In this document: positions 13,768 to 20,806 of the stretch, piece after piece | Position numbering within the stretch: the stretch's first letter is position 1 | Layout of the letters: each line of letters begins with the position of its first letter | Source: Desulfobulbaceae bacterium | GTDB lineage: Bacteria > Desulfobacterota > Desulfobulbia > Desulfobulbales > Desulfurivibrionaceae | Length of the DNA stretch: 22,236 bases | Assembly: GCA_003517965.1 (NCBI GenBank) | Contig: DOZO01000071.1 | Span: 1 to 22,236 of the forward strand | Reading direction: 5' to 3' | The notes under the pieces: model-generated | What the model was told of the DNA's origin: nothing | Databases searched by the model: none | The model's input: only the letters and a program-made list of their open reading frames with translations | Translations under genes and position numbers: made by a program

Positions 13768-15929
13768 ACCTGCACCTCAATAATCGTCATGGTATCGTTG
13801 CCGAAGATGTCCACCACCTTGACCGCGATTTTGCGGCGGCCCGGCAGCACCTCCTGGGCCACGCTGGTCAGCTCAAGCGACCGGTCTTTCTTGGTGCGGA
13901 AGGACTGCCACTCATTTTCAAACACATAGTCGCCGGTCCAGACCTCTTCAAAACTCCCCTCGCCCGCAGGCGGGAGAGGGGCCGGGGGATAGGGTAAATC
14001 CACCGGCACCCGAATGATCTCCCGCTTGCTCTCGAAATCAAAATCCACCGACCAGTAATCGATCCAGTCGGTCCAGACCTTGGTCAGCGATTCGCGGCTG
14101 AGGATGCCGTCCTTATCCTTGCTCACCTTGACGATCTGGCCCTTTTCCACCACGATCTTGCTCTGCTTGTCCTTGAGGGTCGCCTCGGCGGCGGCGATGG
14201 AATCCTGGGAGTAGAAGACCGAAAAATCGGTCAGCTCCACCGCCACCGTCTTCTTTTTGATGATCGGCTTTACCTCGATAAACGAGACATCGTGGAACAC
14301 AACCTGGTTCTTGTCCACCGCCCGCTTGTCAAAGACATCGGCCGGGATATACTTGGGCGCGATGTCGATGCCCTTGGCCTTGGCCTCGTCCAACACGTTG
14401 GGGAACACCCCCATCTCGAACTCAAAGCCCAGGATGTCCACCTTGGTGATATGCTGCTTGCGGCACTCCAGGATGATCTCTTCGACGAAGAGCCGGGTGA
14501 TGGGCAGGTTCACCGGTCCCACCGCCACCAGCCGCCCCGCCTTCTTGCCGTGGAAGGTGGCGAAACCGGTGGTTCGCTCGGCCCGGTAGGCGTGGAGGAT
14601 GAGGTCGAGGAAGGCCGCCTCCTTTTCCTCCAGTTGTTTTTGTTTTTCCGCCTCGCGCAGGTTGGGGTTGACGCCGATGTAATGCTGGCGCTCGTATTTG
14701 CCCAGGTTGAGGATCTCGAAGGCGCGGTAGGGGTGGTGGTCTTTTTTGAGCTGGCGCTGTACCCCGATCAGCCGTTTGCGGGTGGTGTGGATGGCGAATT
14801 TGCCCAGGTCGGAGACGATCCACTTGCGGCCCAAACGCTCGGCCACGGCGGCGGTGGTGCCGGAGCCGCAGAAGAAGTCGGCGATCAGGTCGCCTTCGTT
14901 GCTGGATGCCTTGATGATGCGTTCGAGCAGGGTCTCGGGCTTTTGGGTGGGGTAGCCTATTGTCTCCTTTGCAGAGTTGTTGATTTTGTCTAAATCCCAA
15001 ACATCATCAAGAACCACGCCCTGCTCCATAACTTCGTCAAGAAATCTCTTTATTCGCTTTCCACCACCTGCATCAGACAAGACATACTCCCTGCCATTCT
15101 CATCAACATGCACCTTCTGTTTTCTCGCCTTCACGTATTCTTCTTTTGATGCCCATGGCTCAAAATATGACTCAAAAATTGACTCTTCTGATTTGGAATA
15201 GAACAGAATATTGTCGTGTCGCTTCTCAAAGGAACGATTCAGTTTTTTGTTCCAACCGGAATAGTGCCATGCAATCGAATTATTAAATGCAGATTTTCCA
15301 AACACCTCATCTAAAACCAGCCTGATATAACTATTCACCCGCCAATCGCAATGCACATAAATACTCCCACCCTCCGCCAGCAGGTCGCGCATCAGCACCA
15401 GCCGTTCGTAGATCATGGAGATGAAGGAGTCCGCCCCCTTGCCCCAGGTATCGCGGTAGGCCAGCTCTTCCAACACATTGGCCCGCTTGGTGAAGGTGTC
15501 GCCACCGATCTCGATGTCCATGGAAAAATCCGCGCCCACGTCAAAGGGCGGGTCGATGTAGATCAGCTTGAGGCCGCCCTGGGCCTCGATCTCCTCCCGC
15601 AGGGGGCCGTTTTTAAGGCTGGAGAGGATGAGCTTGTTGTCGCCCCAGATCAGCTTGTTGGTCCAGCCCTTGAGCTGGCGGCCCCGGTTGTCCATATCAA
15701 ACAGCCCGAGTTGCAGGGAAGCGGGCCTCTCGGCGCGCGGCTCGTCCACCTGCTCGATCACCTGAAAGGGCAGGACCACGTTGCAGACCTCGCTGGTCTT
15801 GCCGTTCCAGACCAGCTCCACCTCCCGCTTGTCCTCGAAGAGCAGAAAACGGTACTTGTCCGGCAAGGGCTTGCCCGCCTCGATGTAGCGGACGATCTCC
15901 TGCTGTTCCTGTTCGCTCAGCCTGGCCAT
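13764..15929 (-). CDS. mod: Type III-like DNA methyltransferase Mod (beta class)
   Basis: A 721-aa amino-methyltransferase. Motif IV DPPF (126-129) precedes the AdoMet motif FCGSGTT (353-359), the permuted beta-class order of type III Mod proteins (COG2189-like). These methylate N6-adenine, or N4-cytosine in some, and supply specificity to Res. The segment at about residues 189-325, where target recognition is expected, is encoded by unusually AT-rich DNA. Near the C-terminus the insertion YPPAPLPPAGEG (about residues 650-661) is encoded by a REP-like palindrome. I chose the ATG at 15927-15929 because AAGGAG lies 7 nt upstream; a farther ATG would place 22 residues inside the adjacent repeat element. 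The stop overlaps the fic start. Confidence 0.9.
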   Translation of the reverse strand: MARLSEQEQQEIVRYIEAGKPLPDKYRFLLFEDKREVELVWNGKTSEVCNVVLPFQVIEQVDEPRAERPASLQLGLFDMDNRGRQLKGWTNKLIWGDNKLILSSLKNGPLREEIEAQGGLKLIYIDPPFDVGADFSMDIEIGGDTFTKRANVLEELAYRDTWGKGADSFISMIYERLVLMRDLLAEGGSIYVHCDWRVNSYIRLVLDEVFGKSAFNNSIAWHYSGWNKKLNRSFEKRHDNILFYSKSEESIFESYFEPWASKEEYVKARKQKVHVDENGREYVLSDAGGGKRIKRFLDEVMEQGVVLDDVWDLDKINNSAKETIGYPTQKPETLLERIIKASSNEGDLIADFFCGSGTTAAVAERLGRKWIVSDLGKFAIHTTRKRLIGVQRQLKKDHHPYRAFEILNLGKYERQHYIGVNPNLREAEKQKQLEEKEAAFLDLILHAYRAERTTGFATFHGKKAGRLVAVGPVNLPITRLFVEEIILECRKQHITKVDILGFEFEMGVFPNVLDEAKAKGIDIAPKYIPADVFDKRAVDKNQVVFHDVSFIEVKPIIKKKTVAVELTDFSVFYSQDSIAAAEATLKDKQSKIVVEKGQIVKVSKDKDGILSRESLTKVWTDWIDYWSVDFDFESKREIIRVPVDLPYPPAPLPPAGEGSFEEVWTGDYVFENEWQSFRTKKDRSLELTSVAQEVLPGRRKIAVKVVDIFGNDTMTIIEVQV
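13956..13981. repeat. REP-like palindrome inside mod
   Basis: The arms 13956-13967 (CCCCTCGCCCGC) and 13970-13981 (GCGGGAGAGGGG) pair at 11 of 12 positions around a 2-nt centre. This is the well-known proteobacterial palindrome often read as PLPPAGEG-type peptide when it lands in genes. Here it is in frame and adds a proline/glycine stretch to Mod without breaking it. Confidence 0.7.
14957..15365. other. AT-rich island over the Mod target-recognition region
   Basis: Hand counts give 117 G+C in 300 bases (39%) for 15001-15060 plus 15121-15360. Flanking blocks are 72% (14821-14880) and 60% (15421-15480). The boundaries are abrupt and fall between the conserved methyltransferase motifs, at about Mod residues 189-325. 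This is what a swapped recognition domain looks like: the conserved core is native and the specificity cassette came from elsewhere. Confidence 0.7.
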
Positions 15930-15955
15930 GCAACTTCTCCTTGCGGAATAATGAA

Positions 15956-16088
15956 TGATGGACTCGCAAAAGTCGAGTTTTCGATTTTTCGTCATTCCGG
16001 CGAAGGCCGGAATCCAGTGTCTTCGGATAGTTGCAGCAAGACTGGACCCCGGCCTTCGCCGGGGTGACGAGTTGTTGCGAGTGCATCA
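15956..16088. repeat. MITE-like palindromic element upstream of mod
   Basis: Terminal inverted repeats TGATGGACTCGCAA (15956-15969) and TTGCGAGTGCATCA (16075-16088) match at 13 of 14 positions. Inside, arms 15990-16018 and 16041-16069 form a second 29-bp inverted repeat with four mismatches, built around CCGGCGAAGGCCGG and CCGGCCTTCGCCGG. The core resembles the GTCATTCC/CCGGAATCCAG repeats scattered through proteobacterial genomes. It has no open frame of its own. It lies between the candidate mod promoter and the mod start, so it would be transcribed as a large hairpin in the mod leader. Confidence 0.8.
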
Positions 16089-16168
16089 ATAACAGACGAT
16101 GATTTCTTCTATCTCCTTCCCCGCTGAGGCCACACACGGCACTGGCCAAGGAGAATCAAACAAAACCG

Positions 16169-16197
16169 ATTATAGCATTGCTCTGTCCGTCATACAA
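16169..16197 (-). promoter_or_regulatory. Extended -10 promoter for mod-fic
   Basis: The minus strand carries TGC TATAAT (-10 at 16174-16169 with an extended TGn) and TTGTAT (-35 at 16197-16192), 17 bp apart. The consensus -10 plus extension makes this a convincing site. Transcription from near 16162 would give a leader of about 230 nt that includes the MITE-like element. Confidence 0.6.
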
Positions 16198-16225
16198 GCG
16201 ACACGCAGAAGAGGCAAGAGAAGAG

Positions 16226-16254
16226 TTGCGCCTCAACGCCAGTCGTGCTATAAA
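16226..16254 (+). promoter_or_regulatory. Sigma70 promoter for the ABC-F gene
   Basis: TTGCGC (16226-16231) and TATAAA (16249-16254) are separated by exactly 17 bp, about 25 bp before the ABC-F start codon. The predicted leader is about 20 nt and contains GGAGA. It stands back-to-back with the mod promoter, with 28 bp between the two -35 boxes. Confidence 0.6.
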
Positions 16255-16279
16255 AGGCGTTTTTTTGTGGAGAAACCGG

Positions 16280-17908
16280 ATGATACATCTCAGCAACCTC
16301 AGCAAACAGCATGGCTCCCAGATCCTTTTTGCCAATGCCAGCCTGCAGATCCTCCCCGGCCTGCGCACCGGCCTGGTCGGCCCCAACGGCGCGGGCAAAT
16401 CCACCATCTTCCGGTTGATCACCGGCGAAGAAGAGGCGGACAAGGGCGAGATCTCCTGCGCCAAGAAAACGGTGATCGGCTATTTTTCCCAGGAAGTGGG
16501 CGAGATGTCTGGCCGCTCGGCTCTGGAAGAGACCATGGCCGCAGTGGGCGAGGTGATCCGCTTGGGGGAGGAGCTTAAAGAGATGGAGGCGGCCATGGCT
16601 CTGCCCATGGAGGATGAGGCCATGACATTGTTGCTTGAAAAATACGGCGACGCCATGGAGGAGTTTGAGCATCGCGGCGGCTACGATCTGGAAGCCCGGG
16701 CCCAGGCGGTGCTGACCGGGCTGGGCATCGGGCCGGATGATTTCAACCGACCGGTGGAATCCTTCAGCGGCGGCTGGAAGATGCGCATCGCCCTGGCCCG
16801 CATCCTGACCCTGAATCCCGATGTCCTGCTGCTCGACGAGCCCACCAACCATCTCGACGTGGAGTCCATCGTCTGGCTGGAGGAATGGCTGGCCAAGGAG
16901 TTCAAGGGCGCGGTGCTGATGACCTGCCATGACCGCGATTTCATGAACCGGTTGGTTTCCCGGATCATCGAGGTGGCAAATGGCACCATCACCACCTACA
17001 GCGGCAATTACGATTTTTATCTCCGCGAGCGGGAGATCCGGCGGGAACAGCTCATCGCCAGCTTCCGCCGCCAGCAGGAGATGCTGGCCAAGGAGGAGGA
17101 TTTCATCGCCCGCTTCGCGGCCCGCGCCTCCCACGCCTCCCAGGTGCAGTCCCGGGTCAAGAAGCTGGAGAAGATCGAACGCATCGAGCTGCCCATAGAA
17201 CAGCGACTGATCAGCTTCGAGTTCAACGAACCGCCCCGCAGCGGCGACGATGTGGTGCGGCTGGAGGATCTGGCCAAGGCCTGGACCCTGCCCGAGGGCG
17301 GGGAAAGACCGGTGTTTTCCGGCATCTCCGGGGTGATCCGGCGGGGGGAAAAGGTGGCGGTGGTCGGGATCAACGGCGCGGGCAAGTCCACCTTTCTTAA
17401 AGTCCTGGCCGGTCAAACCAAGCCCACTTCCGGCAACGCCACCATCGGGGCCAACATCAGCCTCGGCTATTTCAGCCAGCACGCCATGGATATTTTGCTG
17501 CCGGAAAGAACCGTTTTTGAAACCGTGCAGGAGGCCCTGCCCCAGGCCCATATCGGCACCATCCGCAACCTCTGCGCCGCCTTTCTCTTTAGCGGCGACA
17601 CGGTGGACAAGCAGATCAAGCTGCTATCCGGCGGAGAAAAGAGCCGGGTGGTGCTGGCCACCCTGCTGGCCAGGCCGCTGAATTTCCTGATTTTGGACGA
17701 GCCCACCAACCATCTCGACATCCAGTCACGGGAGATATTGCTGGGCGCGCTGCAAAAATTCACCGGCACCGTGGTGCTGGTCAGCCACGACCGGCATTTT
17801 CTTCGCTCACTGGTCAACCGGGTTATGGAAGTGGATCATGGGGAAATGCGGTCCTACGGAGGGGATTACGAGTACTATCTTCGCAAGGCTGGGTATCAGG
17901 CCGAATAA
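16280..17908 (+). CDS. ABC-F family ATPase (translation factor-like)
   Basis: A 542-aa protein with two ABC ATPase domains in tandem and no membrane segment. The first has Walker A GPNGAGKST (from G34), signature FSGGWKMR (about 162-169) and Walker B LLLDEPTNHLD (about 183-193) with its H-switch in CHDRDF. A charged coiled linker (about 240-310, including QVQSRVKKLEKIER) is the P-site tRNA interaction motif region. The second domain has GINGAGKST (about 363-371), LSGGEKSR, LILDEPTNHLD and SHDRHF. ABC-F proteins bind the ribosomal E site and ease stalling or modulate elongation. Length fits the EttA/YbiT/Uup group; I cannot assign the subfamily. I chose the ATG at 16280 because GGAGA lies 8 nt upstream; a longer frame from 16178 would cross the predicted promoter. 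Confidence 0.93.
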   Translation: MIHLSNLSKQHGSQILFANASLQILPGLRTGLVGPNGAGKSTIFRLITGEEEADKGEISCAKKTVIGYFSQEVGEMSGRSALEETMAAVGEVIRLGEELKEMEAAMALPMEDEAMTLLLEKYGDAMEEFEHRGGYDLEARAQAVLTGLGIGPDDFNRPVESFSGGWKMRIALARILTLNPDVLLLDEPTNHLDVESIVWLEEWLAKEFKGAVLMTCHDRDFMNRLVSRIIEVANGTITTYSGNYDFYLREREIRREQLIASFRRQQEMLAKEEDFIARFAARASHASQVQSRVKKLEKIERIELPIEQRLISFEFNEPPRSGDDVVRLEDLAKAWTLPEGGERPVFSGISGVIRRGEKVAVVGINGAGKSTFLKVLAGQTKPTSGNATIGANISLGYFSQHAMDILLPERTVFETVQEALPQAHIGTIRNLCAAFLFSGDTVDKQIKLLSGGEKSRVVLATLLARPLNFLILDEPTNHLDIQSREILLGALQKFTGTVVLVSHDRHFLRSLVNRVMEVDHGEMRSYGGDYEYYLRKAGYQAE

Positions 17909-17965
17909 CCAGACTTAAAGCCTGTTACAAAACAACTGTTTTATGCGCCCCTTGCATTATTGAGC

Positions 17966-18703
17966 TTATTTGCGCAAAACGCTTTTGAGGCCGACCCTTG
18001 TCAAACGGGCAGCCCGGTCATAGCTGACAATCATCTTAGCCAATTGCCGTTCCTCGGCAGTGGTCGTCACAAAGCGAATGCCATAGGTGGCAAATTGCGT
18101 TGCCCCATCATCAGCTTTGCGGACAATATTCATAGTCGCAGCTTTAATCATAAGTAGCAAACTCTCCTCTGTCCCCTTATGCGTAAATTCGCTCGCAGAC
18201 GCCGCATGTTTAAGATGAAGGCAAAGCAGCTTTATATCGCAGGGCACTTCCACCGGCGTTGTCTGGGGAAGCCGAACCAATACTCCACTACTGCTGATAT
18301 CTTCGATCCTCCCAGAGAGAATCCAGTCCGTAGGGGTCATAAAGATGGCGACACTGTCAACAGTTGGCATAACCCGATACGCCTGCCGCCGCTGAATTAC
18401 CATAACCTCTGCGGGGTAAGCAATCTCCAGAAAATCACCATTCAGCCGAAGAACCTGGCTCTTACCTACGATATTACGCCCAAGCACACAACGGAACTGT
18501 AACTCCAGCACCCCCTCGGTAAATTGTAAGGCCCGATTTCGTTTGGCCAGAATAAGCCGTGAGGGGGAGACCTTGACTACCAGGGCATCACTGCGTTGCC
18601 CATTTTGGATAATACTCAGGGTTTTGCGCTGTTCCCGCATCAGCTCGAAAATCTGGCTTATCGCTCCATGATCGCGAATAATTTCATCGTCAAGATCTTC
18701 CAT
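17966..18703 (-). CDS. PilZ-domain c-di-GMP receptor (YcgR-like)
   Basis: A 245-aa soluble protein. The N-terminal half (about 35-100) resembles the YcgR-N/flagellar-brake beta domain. The PilZ domain follows, with R106-QAY-R110 (RxxxR) and D135-I-S137-S-S-G140 (DxSxxG), the two halves of the c-di-GMP binding site. Such proteins couple c-di-GMP level to motility, secretion or attachment. I chose the ATG at 18701-18703 with GGAG 10 nt upstream; the longer frame would need a TTG start at 18748. The 57-bp gap to the convergent ABC-F stop has no strong hairpin. The gene stands alone, so its output partner cannot be read from context. Confidence 0.87.
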   Translation of the reverse strand: MEDLDDEIIRDHGAISQIFELMREQRKTLSIIQNGQRSDALVVKVSPSRLILAKRNRALQFTEGVLELQFRCVLGRNIVGKSQVLRLNGDFLEIAYPAEVMVIQRRQAYRVMPTVDSVAIFMTPTDWILSGRIEDISSSGVLVRLPQTTPVEVPCDIKLLCLHLKHAASASEFTHKGTEESLLLMIKAATMNIVRKADDGATQFATYGIRFVTTTAEERQLAKMIVSYDRAARLTRVGLKSVLRK

Positions 18704-18856
18704 ATTGCTAAAACTCCATGCTGCCAAAGCTTTCTCAAAAAAAATCAATCGGACTGTAGCTCAGTTGATACAGGATACCAATATTTATCCTTCCCGCCAC
18801 TCAAAAATGATGAACTGGTTTTTTTCTCTTGCTTTCCCCGTTTTTTTCATCAACAA

Positions 18857-18940
18857 TATAATTACGCCCCGATGGCCGCTTTTCACCCCATGGAAGTTCC
18901 CCTCAACTTTTCAGCGGCGAAGCCTCATCGGGGCTTTCTT
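18857..18940 (+). ncRNA. Candidate small structured RNA between PilZ and prfC genes
   Basis: A perfect TATAAT (18857-18862) lies just before an inverted repeat. GCCCCGATG (18866-18874) pairs with CATCGGGGC (18926-18934), and GCCGCT (18875-18880) with AGCGGC (18913-18918), leaving a 7-nt bulge on the 3' side. An inner hairpin AAGTT/AACTT (18894-18898, 18905-18909) displays a CCCCTC loop. TTTCTT follows the outer stem. The predicted transcript is about 72-75 nt, and its unpaired CACCCC and CCCCUC could pair with Shine-Dalgarno sequences. The -35 is poor (TTCCCC). Alternative: it is only a terminator hairpin for prfC, which reads in from the other side, but on that strand no U-tract follows. Confidence 0.4.
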
Positions 18941-18954
18941 ATGCCGGTAAACGT

Positions 18955-20541
18955 TCAACTGTGCTCGCGGGTCTTGCGAAAGACGATCTCCGGAAACAAC
19001 TCCTGTACCCTGCCCAGCCGCCACTCGCTTTCCGCCAGATAGGCCAGATGCCCCTCGGCATCCAGGGCCAGATGAGCCTGATTCTTGCTCTTGAATGCGT
19101 CAAATTTCTTACGATCCTCGCAATCAAGCCAACGGGCAGTGGCATAGCTCACCGCCTCATACACCGCGTCCACCCCGTATTCCACCTTGAGCCGGGCCAT
19201 GGTCACTTCAAACTGCAACACCCCCACCGCGCCCAGAATATAATCGCTGCCCATCAGCGGCCGGAACAACTGCACCGCGCCTTCCTCGGCCAGCTGCACC
19301 AACCCCTTGTTCAGCTGTTTGATCTTGAGCGGGTTCTTGATCAGCACCCGGCGGAAATGTTCAGGCGCGAAATTGGGGATGCCGGTAAACTTGAGGGGCT
19401 CCTTGTCGGAGAAGGTATCGCCGATCTTGATCGTCCCGTGGTTGTGGATGCCGATGATATCGCCGGGCCAGGCCTCCTCCACGTTGGTGCGGTCCTGGGC
19501 CATGAAGATGGTGGCATTGGCCAGGGCGACCTCCTTGCCCAACCGGTGGTGCATGACCTTCATCCCCTTGGTGAATTTGCCCGAACAGATGCGAAAAAAG
19601 GCGATCCGATCACGGTGGGCCGGATTCATATTGGCCTGGATCTTGAAAGTGAAACCGGAAAAAGCCTCTTCTTCCGGAGAAACCATGCGGGTGGTGGTGG
19701 CGCGGGGGCCGGGCGACGGAGCCAGTTCGACAAAGGCATCCAGCAACTCTTTTACCCCGAAGTTGTTGACCGCGCTGCCAAAGAACACCGGGCTCTGGCT
19801 GGCCTTAAGATACTCATTATGATCAAAGGGGCTGGCCGCCCCGGCCAAGAGTTCGAGATCTTCACGGAGCCTGTCTGCCTGACTGCCCAGCATCTGCTCT
19901 AAAAGAGGATCATTTAAGTCCCTGACCATGATACTGTCTTGAGGCCGCCGATCCTTGCTGGGGGTGAAAAGGTTCAACTCCTGGCGCAGGATGTTGTAGA
20001 CCCCCTTGAAGCGCTTGCCCATGCCAATGGGCCAGGTGAGCGGGGTGCATTCGATCTGCAGCTTTTCTTCGATCTCGCTTAAGATATCCAGAGGTTCAAG
20101 ACCCTCGCGATCCAACTTGTTGATGAAGGTAATCACCGGGGTATTGCGCATCCGGCAGACCTCCATGAGCTTCTCGGTCTGGGCCTCGACCCCCTTGGCG
20201 CTGTCGATAACCATCAGGGCGCTGTCCACCGCGGTGAGCACCCGGTAGGTATCCTCGGAAAAATCCTTGTGCCCTGGGGTGTCCAGCAGGTTGACCTCAA
20301 AATCCCGATAGTTGAACTGCATTACCGAGGTGGTCACCGAGATGCCGCGCTCCTTCTCAATGGCCATCCAGTCACTGACCGCATGGTTGTCGGTCTTGCG
20401 CGACTTGACCGCCCCGGCCATCTGGATGGCTCCGCCAAAGAGGAGGAGCTTTTCGGTGAGGGTGGTTTTACCCGCGTCCGGGTGGCTGATGATGCCGAAA
20501 GTGCGGCGACGGTTGACTTCTTTTTCCAATATACTGCTCAT
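18955..20541 (-). CDS. prfC: Peptide chain release factor 3 (RF3)
   Basis: A 528-aa translational GTPase, almost the same length as E. coli RF3 (529). G1 is HPDAGKTT (about 20-27), G2 lies around ERGISVTTS, G3 is DTPGHKDF and G4 is NKLD. The RF3-typical C-terminal stretch (LGAVGVLQFEV ... YGVDAVYE) is present. RF3 uses GTP to remove RF1 and RF2 from the ribosome after peptide release. I chose the ATG at 20539-20541, with AGAGGA about 9 nt upstream, which gives the conserved short N-terminus before RRRTFGIISH. The gene is monocistronic, with its own promoter upstream and an intergenic hairpin downstream. Confidence 0.97.
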   Translation of the reverse strand: MSSILEKEVNRRRTFGIISHPDAGKTTLTEKLLLFGGAIQMAGAVKSRKTDNHAVSDWMAIEKERGISVTTSVMQFNYRDFEVNLLDTPGHKDFSEDTYRVLTAVDSALMVIDSAKGVEAQTEKLMEVCRMRNTPVITFINKLDREGLEPLDILSEIEEKLQIECTPLTWPIGMGKRFKGVYNILRQELNLFTPSKDRRPQDSIMVRDLNDPLLEQMLGSQADRLREDLELLAGAASPFDHNEYLKASQSPVFFGSAVNNFGVKELLDAFVELAPSPGPRATTTRMVSPEEEAFSGFTFKIQANMNPAHRDRIAFFRICSGKFTKGMKVMHHRLGKEVALANATIFMAQDRTNVEEAWPGDIIGIHNHGTIKIGDTFSDKEPLKFTGIPNFAPEHFRRVLIKNPLKIKQLNKGLVQLAEEGAVQLFRPLMGSDYILGAVGVLQFEVTMARLKVEYGVDAVYEAVSYATARWLDCEDRKKFDAFKSKNQAHLALDAEGHLAYLAESEWRLGRVQELFPEIVFRKTREHS

Positions 20542-20593
20542 GTAGTCTTTTCCTCTATGCTTTCCGGACCGGAATATAGCCCACGGAACAGGG

Positions 20594-20622
20594 TATATAC
20601 CGCAAAAAACACAGTTTGTCAG
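20594..20622 (-). promoter_or_regulatory. Sigma70 promoter for prfC
   Basis: On the minus strand CTGACA (20622-20617) and TATATA (20599-20594) are 17 bp apart, about 55 bp before the prfC start. The -35 matches five of six consensus bases. Confidence 0.5.
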
Positions 20623-20679
20623 CAAGTTCCCCGAATTTGCTTTATGCTTCTTCTGCTGGCGTGTATAGTTTTTTATTTA

Positions 20680-20730
20680 GGGGCCGTTAACAAATAACCA
20701 CTACATTTCAGACCCTTTAGTTAAGGCCCC
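20680..20730. repeat. Inverted repeat in the prfC-methyltransferase gap
   Basis: GGGGCCGTTAAC (20680-20691) pairs with GTTAAGGCCCC (20720-20730) as an 11-bp stem with one bulged G and a 28-nt loop. It lies in the AT-rich divergent region, 77 bp before the methyltransferase start. It could be an operator or leader structure; there is no U-tract. Nothing else convincing is visible between 20623 and 20806. Confidence 0.35.
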
Positions 20731-20806
20731 TTATGCCGATCACGATCTTTAAATATTACACATTTTGAACAACGGCTTCTTTTCCTTCTTTCCTATTGGT
20801 GATCCC

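Noticed and set aside
16190..17551. 453-codon minus-strand open frame opposite the ABC-F gene
   Set aside because: Mirror of the two ATPase domains; the plus strand carries promoter, ribosome site and all catalytic motifs.
17909..17965. Bidirectional terminator between the ABC-F and PilZ genes
   Set aside because: Only a short A/T-rich self-complement (AAAACA/TGTTTT) with a 2-nt centre is present, too weak to call.
18751..18780. tRNA-like 5' end (GGACTGTAGCTCAGTTGATA) upstream of the PilZ gene
   Set aside because: It resembles a tRNA D-arm but has no matching D-stem 3' side, anticodon arm or GGTTCGAATCC-type T-arm downstream. Taken as chance or at most a remnant.
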